From contig VFIW01000012.1 of assembly GCA_006386115.1 (NCBI GenBank), forward strand, positions 496,001 through 560,000: a stretch of 64,000 nucleotides of DNA. Reading direction: 5' to 3'. Shown in pieces: positions 32,797-45,944 of this stretch. The notes beneath the pieces are model-generated. The model did not search any database, was not told where the DNA came from, and worked only from the letters and a program-made list of their open reading frames with translations. The position numbers were made by a program, and so were the translations under genes. Every line of letters starts with the position of its first letter. Positions within the stretch are counted from its first letter, which is position 1. The DNA comes from Globisporangium splendens. Its lineage: Eukaryota > Oomycota > Peronosporomycetes > Pythiales > Pythiaceae.

Positions 32797-35700
32797 GCGG
32801 CGGACGAAGTGGTGGGTTGAACCGCAAGAACAGCGGCGGCACGCAGACGTATCGACGCGTGCAACTGTCGACGTCAGCATCGGAGACCGCGAGCGATGAC
32901 GATGGCGTCATCAGGCACGTGAATGGCGCAAGCCATGCTGGCAATAGTCGCAAAGTGGAGGTTGTCAAGAAGCAACCGGAAGCGGACTCACCGCCACCCG
33001 CACCGTTCAAGTCGTCGCTGCTGGCATCGATGAGCAACAACCAACCTGCGGCGTCCAAGTACAGCAAGAGTGGCGGGTATCAGCCCCAGGAAGAGCGCCG
33101 TGGCGGTGGCCGTGGTGGACCACGCCATGGCGGTGACAAGCCCAAGTTCCCATATGGAGGAAGTGCGTCACGTGAGCGTAGCTCCTCGCCACATAAACGT
33201 GGCGAGCAGCACCAAGCGAATACGGAACGCGGTCGAGTCGTAACGCTTTCGTCGTCGATGGGGGCGCATTCCCCGAAGAAGCAGCATCCGTCAGTGCGCA
33301 AACAAGATTCGCCGCGCAAAGAATACCGCGCGCGCAACGGAAGCCATCTTCACGACGAAGACGACGACGACAACGAGCCGCCAAGACGGTTTGTCAGCTC
33401 GCTGGTTGGATCCATTGGGGCAAACAAGAACAAGGACAATGGCGTCCGACTCAGCGACCAGAAGACGCAGGACCGAGGGGACCAAGGCGGCAGCTCCAGA
33501 TCTGCAGGCAACAGTCGAGAAGTTCGGTACACGCAACGAGAGGATCCGCACCATCGCGACTTGCCTTCGCACCGCAAAGTGGAAGTCCAGCAGTCGTCGG
33601 AGAGTAGCTACCGCCGCCTCTCGGAGAAGAACTTGCGCTCGCTTTCGAGACCGGTGAGTCGAAAGAACAGCGTCGAGAGTGTCACGTCCCTACGCTCTGA
33701 GCGGTCTGAGCGATCCGACTATGGTGGCAGCTCCAGATGGGGAGACCGGGGTAAAAGAGATCATTGCCACCACGGTGGCAGCAGCAACCGATACGATGAT
33801 GAATACAGCAGGCGTTCGTTGGGGAATGCTGGTCGTTATTCTGGCAATGCCGAGGAAATCCCTCCGGCGGGGCGAGTCACGCGATCTGTGAGTGATATCA
33901 ATCGAAGTTCCGCCCCTGCTGGCACCACCCACCAGCCACCAGTAGCGACTTCGGTGACCGCGACGGCTAGAAGCTCCCAGGACGTCCGCTTCCAGAATTC
34001 GTCGTCCAGCGTGAGCGCGGCTGCAGCTTCCACTAGAGCTACCCAAGAGCCCCCTGCTCGTGGACGCCAAATTTCCGACAATGCCTCGGGCGTGCGGCCA
34101 TTCCGATCGTCGCTTGAAAGCTCGCTGAGTCGCTCTGTCGCTCATGGTGCGATGCAGTCGTCGACGCCGTCGCAGTCGCGAAGCTCGTCCTTGGCGAGGT
34201 CCGTTGTGTCCGATGTCGATTCGTCGCGAGAGTCAGTGCATAAAAGTCCAGGTGTGGGTAGCCGCAAAGTTCCTGGATCGCCGCGCGCATTTACGTCCTC
34301 GTTATCCAATGCGATCGCTGAGGGCGAACAGCGTGAGCGTGCTAGCAGCAATCCTAAGCAAAACGAGCCGCCTGCAATCGATGAAGCGGAACGAAAACGG
34401 TTAGCGACTGAAGCAATAAGAGAAAGGTTTGCGGTCCGAAGAGCCGAGCGAGAGCTAGCGACTTCACTTCAACGCGCTGCCAGCTCAACAAACGTGGCGT
34501 CTTCTCCACAAACGGAGACAAAGCGAGAGTTCAAGAGTGGACTTGCTGGCAGTATTGGAGTGGGTATTGGTGATGCCGCTGCTGAAAAAACCAAGCGAAC
34601 TGAGGAGTTCTTTAACAAGCTAAAGGCAGAAGACACCGCTAAAGAGGACGCGAGACGTGCAATCGGGTTTAAATCCTCTCTGCTGTCGTCGATGTCAGTG
34701 GCACCGACTCCTGCAGCCACGCCGAGTCGCATGGCAAAGACGGTCTATTCGCTGAGTGATCTGCGGAGGTACGAGCTTGTATTGTGGATTGTGATACCTT
34801 GATGTGCGCTAACCTTTCTTCGTATCACTGTGAATTGCGCGCAGACTCATGCCGGTCTCCACTCCAAAGCCGAAGGATCTTCCAAATATGACGATTGTTG
34901 ACGTGACTGAGGTTCGACCAAAGACGCGTGCTTTGGGCAGTGCTTCAGGCTCGTCGGGGCGTCTGGTCTCGCATACCAGTGACCGAAGTCTTGGACGCTT
35001 TGGCAAGAAGCAGTCAGAGCGTTCGGTTCGTAATGCGGCAGGTATCCAGCGGCAAGCTAGTTTTGCTGGTGGCGCCAAGAAAGATCGACAGCAGCAGCAA
35101 CGTCGTGGCGGTGGCCGAGGCGGTGGCGGCCGAAATGCACCACCTCCTCCACCGCTGTACGATGGACCGATCGAACCTCTCACCGTGTCAGAGAATCGGT
35201 GGGTGCCGAAGAAGGACAAGTCGGTACGCGAGTCGACATTGAGCTACGTCAAGGGTCTGCTCAACAAGCTGACGCGCGAGAAGTTTGCCAAAATCACGAG
35301 CGACGTCTGTGCGATCGAGATGGACAACATGGAGCTGTTGAGGTGCGGGATTTCTCCACTTGGACGCTGCGTTTGAGCTGGTTTGACTAATCGTGGCACC
35401 TTGTTTTTCACGATCTATTGTATATTGTTACAGAAATGTCGTGTCTGTCATCATGGACAAGGCGTTGGAAGAACCCAGCTTTGCCGATGTCTATGCCGAC
35501 TTGTGCAAAGAGTTTCACGCGCGTACGTCGTCCAAACCATGGCCCTTCCTCCGAGCGATTGAAAGTACAACGGTACGAGGGGTACGATGGCTATTTCAAT
35601 ATGCTGGCATGAGGCGCTTTTCGAAATTGGACTTATTTTGCTCTGCTTTCTGTCCTCAGACGTTCTATTGGACCGCCGTTCGAGAAGAAGATTACCAGTC

Positions 35701-38571
35701 GTTGCTTGGACCTTTCAAAAAGTACGATCTTCTTTGCCGTCTTGACATTTTTGTGTCTAAGTGATACGATAAGTGCCAACATTTTGTGTTTTTTTGTAGT
35801 GCTCAAGAGTGCTTTGAGGATGCGTCGCTGGCGTCCACTTCATCTTCTCCAACGAGCAATCACGGTACGAGAATGTCGGTTGTGCTGTCGATACTTCGGT
35901 TCATGGAACTGATGCATTTGTTTCTCCTTCTCTTGCTTGCGTCCAGTGCCGCTGTCATCGATGACATTTCACCACCACGGCAAGTACATTGTTGCTGTCG
36001 CTGAAGTTTCTCGAGGAGAGTTCTTCTACACCAGTAAGTTGAATGCGAGGCAAAAGCACTTGGCGTTTATTTCTTGTGTGCTAAGCGGATGTATGCCTTC
36101 CTGTGTCACCTTGTAGAGCGAAAGATTGATGAGCTAAGCGAAGACGAGCCTGTCATCGGAGCCTTTGCATCAGGTACGAGCTTCACGATAAAACTTTAGC
36201 TCATGCGTAGCCGCTGGCCAGCAGAGAGCCAAATTCTCACCTTTTGTGCGCGTGTTTAATTTGATGTCATCAGCTGATGCTGCCATGACTGCAGCGCAAT
36301 CGCTAACGAGTTTCAAGAGACTTCTCGTGACCCGCTGTCAAGTCGAGTTCGAGAAAACGGTACGCATGGGAGCTGGCCATATTGTACTGAGGTTGGTTTT
36401 GCTCACACTCGATGTGAACGTTTACACAAACCTTTCGACTACTCTTGCAGAATAAACGCACGACCACAGGGAAGGATACTGCGCCTCAGGACGGTGATGG
36501 CAACGAAGTGGATGAACGCCAAAAGGAGATTGTACGCAAAAACGGAGAATTGTTCTCATATTGGTGCGTGCAGCTGACCTTGATGCCTTTTGCGTGTTTT
36601 ATGAACATTACCAGAATGCGATGCGAGCGAAGCGATTGATGCTCGGTAACATTCGATTTATCGGCGAATTGTTCAAGGTTGACATGCTCAAGGTGCGTCT
36701 TGCCATCTTTTGATCTGGTAATGTGATCTCGAATCACATTCTGACATTGCTGTGGTTGAAATTCTTGCGGCGTGCAGCAAAATGTACTGCAAAGTTGCAT
36801 TTTCCATTTACTCGGCTTGGAGCTGATCCCTGGCCACGATGGGCAAGAGTTTGCGGCGCAAACGATCCGATTCCCAGACGAAGAGGACATGGAGGCACTG
36901 TGCAAGATGCTCGCGACGGCCGGCAAGAAGTTCGACCAGCCGAAAACGAAGACGATCATGAACATTATCATCTTGCGGCTCGTGGAGCTGTCGGACGATA
37001 CAAAGCTGCCATCGCGTGCGCGGTTCCTCATCAAGGATCTGTTGGAGATGCGAGACCACATGTGGGAGCCACGACGAGCAGAACTCCAACAAAAGACGTT
37101 GGACGAAGTGCGACGTGAAGCTCAGAAACTGCAGCAGCAGGGTAAAAACGCACAGCACGACAACTTGAGCCAACGTCGCCAGAAAACGCGGATCACGAGC
37201 GCTCAGCTCGCCAAGCAGAGCAGTAGTCTGTTGGTTCATCGCGAAATTCCCGTCGAGTCATCGTCGACGAGCCCAGATGCAACACAAGAAGAAGAAGCAG
37301 TTGAGGAAGAGCATGCTGCGGAAGCAGAGGCAGAAGAAGACGTTGCCAAGTACGCGAGCCGGATCAAGAACATTATCCAAGAGTACACCTCGATCGTGGA
37401 TATCGAAGAAGCAGCGGCTTGCGTACGGGAGCTCCCTGATGGCGCGGTTCACGTAGAGTTTGCGGAACAAGCGATCAACTTGGCGCTCGACGGCAAGACC
37501 AGTGAACGCGATCATGCCGTGACGCTGCTGGTCGGATTGTACGAACGTGTGGCGTTGAATGCGATGGAGATTCAACAAGCGCTTGTGAACGTCGCGGAGT
37601 TTCTCGAAGACTTGCACATCGATATCCCGCATGTCCATGAGTACATCGGGTTGGTGTTTGGTCGCTTGATCTCGGTGGGCTGCTTTGGGTTGTCGTGGAT
37701 GCTGTCGCACCCGTTGAAGGATCTCATTGAGTGCCGCCTTGCGTCTCTGGTGTTTGCCGAAGTGCTGTCCGTGCTGGAGAGCGAGACGGACGAGAAGAGC
37801 GTTAAGCGCATGCTCGCAGACGAGGAGATCGCGGCTGCAGACGTGTTGCCAGCGTCCGTTCGATCCAATCAGGCTGAGACCAGCGCCTTCCTCCGCAAAC
37901 ATGACCTGGAAGTCTTCTTTGCCGAGGATGACGACGACGATGATGATGACGACGATTGCGTGCGTGAATATGATGATGAGGACGAGGACGACTTGGACCC
38001 TGAAGTCGCGGGACAAATGCGGTCGACGCTGGAGGAGTACCTAACAGTGAAGGACGTGGACGAAGTGGTGCTGTGCATCAACGAATGCGAGGTTAACGAC
38101 AAGACGCGGTGGATGCATTTCGTGCACGCTGCGACGGAGTTCAGTCTCGACAGCAAACCTGCAGTGCGTGAGGCTGTAGCTGACTTGTTTGTCCAGTTGG
38201 TCGAGCGTGAGTGCGTTACGTCGAAAGACCTCGAGGATGCACTGACAATGGTGCTGGGCTACTACGAAGACTTGCGCGTCGACATTCCAAAGATCGCGAC
38301 TAACCTGAGCGAAGTGTGGACGCTGCTGTTCCAGAACAAGACGCTCTCGGTCTCGTGGTTGCGCAGTGCGACGAAGGACTTGGTGACGTCCGGGTACGCG
38401 TCGGAGATCGTGTGCGCGCTGTTCACGGCGCTGAGCGTGCGCATGGGGACCGCCGAAGTCCGCGAGTGGTGGTCGAAGCAGAGCGAGAAGGACGGGTTCT
38501 GGAACGAACTTGTGGACGGCGAAGTCGTCGCGAACGAGAACCTGCTCACATGGAAGCAGACACTCGAGTGA
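32797..38571 (+). CDS. EIF4G: Translation initiation factor eIF4G
   Basis: Scaffold of the cap-binding complex, binding eIF4E, eIF4A and eIF3. Exons: 32797-34768, 34845-35342, 35434-35572, 35660-35721, 35800-35864, 35947-36033, 36117-36173, 36274-36359, 36451-36531, 36615-36692 and 36778-38571, all in phase. The long N-terminal part is Arg/Ser/Gly-rich and disordered (RRGGGRGG repeats; FKSSLL-type repeats). The MIF4G domain starts at STLSYVKGLLNKLTREKF and includes FKRLLVTRCQVEFEK, MLGNIRFIGELFKVDMLK and RFLIKDLLEMRDH. Two MA3-like domains follow (near residues coded at 37350-37800 and 38030-38400), split by an Asp-rich linker. Stop TGA. Upstream start unresolved: the acceptor at 32796 is clear and needs one base from the previous exon. 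No damage seen. Confidence 0.92.
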
Positions 38572-38934
38572 ACAACCCCCGAGTCTACTAGGGATAACAC
38601 ATACAGACCTCACACAGTGTGAGTTTTGTAGGAATTGCGTGCTTGAGAGCTCACTTCTGCTACAGAAATGGAGCTTTGGCAAGTCTTGAGGTGCCAAGAG
38701 AATCACTCAAGAACTTGGACGGAGTGAGTATAGTGAAAGAAATGGATGTATATAAAACACACAACAATGCATAGGTGGCCAACCCAACTCACAGAGCATT
38801 GTCGAAGCACCTGCTAGGGTCCCAATGAGTTCGTACTATGGGCACTCGGGAGTGATCTGGCGTAGGTCTTAGACCTTTAGCCATCCACGTCTCACTATTC
38901 GTAGCTGCTCTTCTCTGTCTTGCTCTCTCTCTCT
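38572..38934. other. Convergent intergenic region, eIF4G and FN3 gene 3' ends
   Basis: No gene supported. Two 3' UTRs should meet here; a TC run at about 38917-38937 abuts the FN3 stop. Confidence 0.4.
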
Positions 38935-39330
38935 CTACATGACGACGCACTTGGACGCCTCGGGGCCGCACCCAGGCACCTCGGTGTCCACAGCCGCGAC
39001 CTCACTCGGCTCCGAAAGCTGCTCCTTGCCCTCGTCGTCGCGCGAGACGGCGTAAATGCGGATCTCGTACGTGCTCGTCGGGTTCAGATCGTCCAGCACG
39101 ACCTCCGTCGCGCCGGACTTCGTGTCAACGGACTTGGCGTTGGTCCAGGACGTGCCTCCGGCTCCTGCTTCTCGGTATTCGAAGCGGTACCACGTGGCCG
39201 CCGACGACTGCGTCACCGTGCTCACGGCTGCGGGCACGAAGAGCGTCACGGAGAACTCGGTGCGCGCCTTGAGCTTCGCGGGCGCCGGGCGACGGCGCGA
39301 TGACGAGGACGAGGAGGACGGCGCGGCCAT
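38935..39330 (-). CDS. Small fibronectin type III protein with C-terminal CaaX box
   Basis: 131 residues, intronless. A short Ser/Arg-rich N-terminus (MAAPSSSSSSSRRR) precedes one fibronectin III domain with the usual strands: WYRFEYREAG, the conserved LDDLNPTSTYEIRIYAVS turn-and-strand, and a C-terminal strand SEPSEVAAVDTEVPG. The last residues are CVVM followed by TAG, a match to the CaaX prenylation signal (Met at X favours farnesyl). There is no signal peptide at this start, so the domain would be cytosolic and tethered to a membrane. The frame extends upstream to 39468, but the ATG at 39330 gives the compact domain. Role not known. Confidence 0.75.
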   Translation of the reverse strand: MAAPSSSSSSSRRRPAPAKLKARTEFSVTLFVPAAVSTVTQSSAATWYRFEYREAGAGGTSWTNAKSVDTKSGATEVVLDDLNPTSTYEIRIYAVSRDDEGKEQLSEPSEVAAVDTEVPGCGPEASKCVVM

Positions 39331-39712
39331 GCAGGCGTCTTGGCGCTTTCTTGCTTGAGTGCGACTTTGCGAAATGTAGCAGGGTAACCCAGCGTAACCC
39401 ACTGCAGGACGGAATGAAGACAACAGTGTTGTTGGTAGAGACATGAATTTCAATATATCCCATGACATGAAGTTCCAAAGGTATCAGTACCAATTGCAAT
39501 ATTTGAATATCAATCACATATCATTAATATGTCACAGAGTGTCAATTGTAGAAAGAAGCGTTTGGTAGAGGGAAGTGTTTGTTTACGCACCGATCAATCA
39601 CCACGATGAAACCAAATCAGCAGCATTTGGAACCCAAACCAAATCGTGATTTTTGTACTTTTTTATATTTTGGGTTCCTGAGCTCTGCAATCATTCCCAA
39701 TTATGACCGCAT
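39331..39712. other. AT-rich gap, nothing recognised
   Basis: Presumably the FN3 promoter and the 3' end of the armadillo gene. Noticeably AT-rich from 39440 to 39690. Confidence 0.4.
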
Positions 39713-42700
39713 TCATTCCCATTCAAAGATACTGCTGCGTCTCATTTGAGACGACGGCGACGATGGTGACGGCGACGGACCGCTCTGCGAGAGGTTGCGG
39801 CCAGCGAGGCCGCGCCGCAGCTTCTTGCCTCTGGCAGCGAGCGCGCGCAGAGCATCAGGAGATCCCCGCGCGCTCGCCACATCGTCGCTCAGGCTCGTGC
39901 TCATGGCAACGCTGCGCGCGCTGCTATTTCTGGCAAGAGCGGAGCTGCCCGCGATGCACTCGTCGGCGGATTCATCGCGCGCGAGCGTCTCTTTTGGCAG
40001 CGGTGTGGGTGCACGGATGCGCTGCTTGATCTCCGCTGGGATCGACTGGCTCGTCTCAGTGAGTGCGATCTTGTTGCACACCAGCGGTGGTGGGTCTTTT
40101 GGAACTGGGTTTGCATCCGGGACCCACTTGCGCCGGCACCGTGTACGTCGTGTGGAGCTCCAGGTTTTTCTTGAGCGGCGATGGCGTTGATGGCGATTCC
40201 ATCATGAACATGAGCAGTTGTGCAGGTTGCAGTGGTTTGCTCTCGCCTCGGTCGTAGTAGCAGCTTCCGTTGCTTCCAGTGAATGACGGTTTGCTTGCAG
40301 GCGACGCTGGTACCGGATGAGAGTGCTGCATGTGCTGCAACCGCTGCTGGACGATATGGTTGTTAGTGCCACTGCTGCTGTGATGATGGTGCGCCTCGGA
40401 TAACTTCGTCAACGTGCTGATGACGTTGATCTCCGGATGCTGCTTCACGTGGTCTTCAAAGTTCATGGTGCATAGATTCGAAAGAATCTCAAAACAGTAG
40501 CTTAACGCCACTGGGGACGCGCCTTTGGCATCGGCGATGCGGATCACACTGGGAAGCACACCATCGTCAAGCAGTCGGGAGACATGGTGGCTGCACCTGG
40601 ATAGTAACGCAAGCGCTGCCAGTAGGTTCACGGACGACTCGCTGCCAATTTCGGGCAGCGCCAGCATAAATACGATCACCCTGATGATGCCTGCACTAAG
40701 CAGCATGTTTTGGTTGCCAGGTGCGTTTACGAGCTTTCTCAGACATACAGACATCAGATGGTAATGGTTGGCGCGGAAGTAGCTGCTGGACACAAAGTGC
40801 AACAGGATGGCGTTCGCACGATCTTCTAAGACCCGTGAGGTGTTGATCTTTCCGACGACGATGTTGCAAGTCGCAATCGAGCAAATCTCTTTGAGGTCGT
40901 CGCGCAACACGTATATGTTGTAGAGTATGGCGATGGCGTGGAAATTCACCAGTGCTGCGAGCAGCTCATCCGTCGGCTTCGACGACGTATCACAGCAGCT
41001 CATGTTATGCAGAATTAGGCAGCATAACTTCATGTCAACTGACTTGGGCGAGATAAAGGTTGCTTCACGTTGTACTGGTTGCTGCGTACTTTGAGTTTCT
41101 GTGGACGATGTTGGTGTTGGTCCAGCTGTGGACACCGAAGCGGGTGTTTGCTGCCGAAGGAACGTCATGACCTCAGGAATCACCAGCCGCGGGATCACCG
41201 AGAGCTGACACGACAGGTTGTAGGCGATGGAGAGACACAGCGTCACGATCTCATCGTTCTGTTGGCGGCGCTGAAAGACTTGGATCGCGATGCGCAGGAT
41301 ATGCTCGACATCGAGCTCCGCGACGTCGATGGTGCTGTTGCACGTCAGGTCGTGGACTGTGAGCATGCAGTTGCGCACGAGGTCGGCTTCTTTCATGGCG
41401 ATGATCTGCTCCATCCATACAAACACGCCGTTCTTGAGGCGCTCAAGCGAGATCACCGCGTCGTTGGCGCTCGTGACGCGCAGCAGCACCATCGCGGCCA
41501 ACTGACGGAGCTCTTCGGAGCTGTGCGGGTCCGAGAAATGCACGCTCAGGTGCTTTTCGAGCTCCTGGTTGAGAAATACGGCGCAGATCTTTTCGCTCGC
41601 GACGAGGTTCGCGATCGCTTTGATGCTCGTCATAACCGTCGCGTAAGTCGGATCGCTTTTCTGCTTGAGCAAGTACACGAGTGCACGCGGCGCTCCGGCG
41701 TCGAGGAACCGCGAGAGCATGTTGGTCACGGCCGAGAGGTTGCAGAGGGAGACGGCACACGCGTATCGCGTCTCGGGAGAGTCGACGAGACATAATGACG
41801 AGAGTGCCCAGATGATCCCGTGCTCGATCAGCGGCCGCACACACGTCTTCGCAACGAGGCAATTGGCGAGCATCTTGACGCACAGCGACTTGATGAGCGT
41901 GCTATCCGTGGTCACGAGCGCCATGACCATCACAGCGTCGATCGCGCCGTACTCGATCAGCCGCACTTCAAGCCCCATGAACGACGACAAGCGACAGAGT
42001 GCGAGCATGCACAGCTCTTTGACGACCTGGCTGCTACTCGCTACAAGTTTGCTCGTGCGCGACAGGTGGATGATGTCTTCGATCGCGCATTCTTTGGCGA
42101 GGTGGTCGCAACCTTTGTGAGTCGCTGTCAAGCTGAAGTGCACGAATGCACAGTTGATCAAGATGGTTTCCTCGTCCTCCAGGCGCTCGAGTCGCTTAAG
42201 GAACCGGAACACGGCGCCGTTGCGTACCAGAGCATCCTGGTTCTTCGGATGACGCGCCAGATGCGCGAGCAACATCACAGCGCTTCGCAACGTCGTCGCC
42301 GTGTTCTCGTCTGTTGTTGCCTGGTTCTTGATCGCCACAGGCGCTGCAGCAACCGCTCTTAGCGAGTTGAGTCGGTCTTGCTCGCTGAGTGTGATGGTCA
42401 GGTTTGCGACTTCGTCTCCACCGGGGGGGGAAATGCTCACCGCCGTCCTGTGCGGGCAAGAACAGCGTATTCAGAGCATAGGCTCGGCCCGCGGGGAATT
42501 GATGGACCACACGGACCAGGACAGGGAACACGCCGTGCTGCAGCATCAACTGCTGCGCATCATCGACACCAGCGAGTCGGTACAGGATCGCGGTGACCAA
42601 TTCCACGACTCGCTGAGTGTCCTCTTTGCTGCGTGAGGATGGCGTATCCCCTGTTACCAACTGCAGCATACGCTTGAGGAGCAGGTGCGACTGCGCGAGT

Positions 42701-44282
42701 AACGGGAGGCTCTCGTCGCTGCATGTGATGTTGTACAGCGCGCCGACGGCGAACACGCAGTTCTTGGCCGTTCCTGTTTTCGTCAATGCGATCAATTCGT
42801 GCATGATCTCGGTGACGTACCCAGCAGATTCCTCGGTCGAGCTTGCGAGAATGCAGCAGAGCGCACAGATCGCGTTAGACTTGACGTCGTTGTCGTCCAT
42901 GCGGTCCATCTTGAGCAGTACGCGCACGGCGCCTTCCTCGACGAGCTCGTGGTGCGTGAGGACGCTGTCGCAGAGGTTGCGCAGCACACACGAGTGCAAA
43001 TACACGAGACGGTCGCGTGAGGCGTTGTGACTGCATTTGTCGCTCATGTTGCTGTTTCCCACACGCTGGCTCGCGGTCTGCACGATGGTCGCGGCCGGGA
43101 TCCAGTTGCAGAGCTTGATGCGGCTGCCTTCGTCGATTGAGAGCAGCAGCAGCGCGATGAGAAGCGTCGTCTCCTGGATCTCTTCGTTCGTCGACGTCAA
43201 CATGCTCTCGAGCAGTTTGCAGAACGTCTGCGAGAGGATCTGCGCGCGATTCGACTTGCTGTCACAGAGTGCAACGAGCGCACGAAGCGCCAAGATCTGG
43301 ATCGGCGGCGGTACGTTGGGCAACTGCTGTGCGAGAAACCGCGGGATGTTCTCGCTCAGGAGCGCGGGATGGAACGCTGGCACGAGCGCCGCATTGTACA
43401 CGGCCTTGATCAGGTTGCCCGACGCCGCATTGCTGCTCGCATGCGTCAACATCACGAGCAATTGCGAGAATGCGTCCATGAAATGCTTGATCGTCACGGC
43501 GTCGACCGAGATGTCGAACACGGTGAGCGCACAGGCGCGCTTCGTCTCGGGACTCGCCGCCGTGAACATGCGTCCCAAGGACCGATCGATGCCTTCAAAG
43601 AGCAACACCTCGACGAGTCCGTTCTCCTCGGACAAGTGGCACAGCGTTGCCGCGAGATCCTGCCGCGGTCTAGTTGCTGTGATGCGCGACAGCGCCTTGA
43701 TGGTACCCACGACGTCGTGGGCGACCACGGGTTTCCGTGCCGACGCCGCCTGGGACAAGTAGTAGAGCGCACGGCAACAATGTGCCTGTGTCGCGCTATC
43801 TGCAATCGCACTGAGACCCAGAACGGACTGGATGATCCCGTGGCTGAGGGTGCTTGCCATGCTCTGTTCCAGCGTGTCTGATCGCGTGCGTCGCGCACTC
43901 GCGCAAGGATCATGTCCTCAAATGTCTTTGCGCACCACCGCTTGCGCTGCAAGAACGAGGGCTCGTCTGATTGTTGCTGCTGCCTTGCCGGAGTTGCTGT
44001 GGCTCCAGCAGTGGCATTGGTGCCCTGAGCTCCTGTGTCTGCCTGTGGAACGCTGCCACTGACGGCGCGGCGACGAGGCAGAGTCAGTTGGTCACTTGAA
44101 CTACTTGCACCTTGGTTGGAGACCTCCACATGATGCGACTCAGATAAGGAAGATGCAGATTCCTCCGGAGCTGACGCTGCTGATCCATGTGGCTGTTGGA
44201 GGAACACTTTTGCATGGGCTTTGACGCCAAGCAGACGTCGCTGCAATGGCGGCGACGACGACTTTGGTCGATCCTTGTTCAA
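39713..44282 (-). pseudogene. Armadillo-repeat protein with three frameshifts
   Basis: About 1,500 codons of helical repeats of armadillo type. The repeats are clear throughout (for example ALRALVALCDSKSNRAQILS; NAICALCCILASS; TRYACAVSLCNLSAVTNML; NPL-like LCLVDSPE turns). The N-terminus is MNKDRPKSSSPPLQRRLL at 44282. Phase changes occur near 43880 (ARVRDA to TLEQSMASTLSHG), at a run of eight G at 42421-42430 and near 40120. The last change leads into VPDANPVPKDPPPL and a basic Ser-rich tail that ends at 39713. No intron signals explain the shifts. Neighbouring genes need none, so a decayed gene is the simpler reading, although the G8 shift alone could be a sequencing slip. Vac8-like or flagellar armadillo proteins are possible relatives; not assigned. 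Confidence 0.7.
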
Positions 44283-44740
44283 ATGCTCGAGGTGGTCGAA
44301 CCGAGACGAGTACCCACTTGATCGAAAGGTTGACCACGACCACCATTTCGTCCTGTCTAAAACGACACCAAGCAGACCAGCAAGCCAGCAGTGCAGCTCT
44401 TGCCGCGAGGGCTACTGCAAAGGAACAACAGCAGCAGCAGCCGCTGAAGTCGCCTCCCGATACTCGCGCGCGAGACGGGACCCAGACGCTGCTCATGTAC
44501 CGCGAGGAAGTCGAGAAACGCCTCAGTCTCGATCCAACTTACTACACAAGTCAACATAATACCAAAGCACTCGATAAGCGTTTGCTCACTATTTTCAGCT
44601 ATATTGTTGAGACCTTTAGCCCAAGATACCGCGGCCGTGCTCCTTCCAGACGCGTAGTCTTTGCTCTTCTTTTCGTCTTCTTCGCGCAGAAGCACGTCTT
44701 CGACTTGGCGCAACGTGGGCACGTCGCTCGTGGCCGCATA

Positions 44741-45944
44741 CTACAGCGCGATGACCTTTTGCACGACAAACGGGAACTCGCCGTCGGCATCGCTCTTCAC
44801 CATCTGGAGCAGCGCGTCGACGTTCTCCACGACCACGTTGCGCACGTCCGCGCTTGCGACTTGGAGCGCAAACGTTTTCTCGTCCTGGTCTTTTGTATTG
44901 GCGCTGCCGCTACTACCTCTGTGATGCTTCTTCTTGCCGTGGATCGAGAAGCACAAGTGCGTTTTGCTGCGTGCGTCGTGCCGCGATTGCGATTTCGTAA
45001 ACGACTGTGCATCGCTTCCTTTCTGAACCTTGTAAATATCCCTATGCAGAATTTGAAGCAATGCATAAGGTTGAGTTGTGAAACAAGCGATCCATATACT
45101 CAGGTGAGCATCAAACGTACGCGAGAAAATGCTCTTGTTGGCGTGCTTGTCGTGTTTCGCGTGCGTTAAGTACAGTTTCCCATCGACTCCGAGCCACAGA
45201 ACTCGCTTCCGAGCGCGCTTGCCGATCGCAAACTTGATCACCTAGCGTTGCATGAACAGACGTACAGTCCAGACTCTTAGTTCCCCTCAAGAGCAGTTCG
45301 ATCAAAGAATCTCGAAGTCTCACCTCAAAACCGGTCACGAGCAATTGCCAGAACGCCTGGAGCTTGAGCCGCGTGAAACTCGCTTTGGCCTCTTGCGCTT
45401 TCAACTCGAGGCTGTACGTCTCGACATCTTTTCGCCGAAAGCTGTTAGAAACGCCTCCAAATGGATGCTGCAGGAGACTCGTGGCTTCCGCAACCGAATC
45501 GGCGACCGTGTCGAGGTTCACGACCTGCGGCGTCGCCGACAGCACGCTCGTAAACTTCTCCATTAGAGGCGCCGTCGTCGTGTTCGAGTAGCTCCGCCGG
45601 TGGTGCTGGTCGACATGGATGCTGTGATGCTCGCCTCCTGGGACTGTCCAGTGACCTGTCTGTTGTAAGGAGCTACCTACATTGCGGTCAGTACTAACGC
45701 TTTCGCCCTTGTTCCTGATATTATTCCCTTTGCGTTGCGGCGATGGAGACACCGGCGGGAACGCCTTCGCGTCCCCACTTCCGCGTCGGAGCTCAATCGT
45801 TTCCTCCTCGTCGTCTTCGCCGTTGTCGTCGTGGATCATGTTTGGGAGACTCCGAAATGACTCGAGAGGCATGCGTCTGCCACCTCTTGCGGCCCTGAGA
45901 CACCAGGTAAAGAAGCCCTCAGCAGGGATCCGTTTCATGGCCAT
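44741..45944 (-). CDS. PH-like domain protein, possibly truncated by an amber codon
   Basis: Exon 1 45944-45324 (207 codons), intron 45323-45242 (GTGAGA...GCTAG), exon 2 45241-44741. The first half is hydrophilic with a helical segment (ELKAQEAKASFTRLKLQAFW). The second half has a pleckstrin-homology look: FEVIKFAIGKRARKRVLWLG, DGKLYLTHAK, IYKVQKGSDAQSF, THLCFSIHGKKK, EKTFALQVAS and a final amphipathic helix VENVDALLQMV. The frame stops at TAG 44741-44743 after VVQKVIAL. The same frame then continues in coding-like sequence (PTLRQVEDVLLREEDEKKSK) for about 35 codons, so the stop may be a mutation. About 58 bases around 45050-45100 read like an insertion in the PH fold but do not splice out in phase. 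Function unknown. Confidence 0.6.

Noticed and set aside
45040..45100. A 58-base intron (GTATAT...CATAG) in the PH-domain gene
   Set aside because: Removing it shifts the frame away from the downstream PH segment; reading through keeps it.
44246..45169. Long plus-strand ORF opposite the PH and armadillo genes
   Set aside because: No domain, and it is the antisense shadow of better-supported minus-strand exons. The same applies to the long antisense frames at 37258-38016, 41070-41795, 43037-43762 and 31297-32106.
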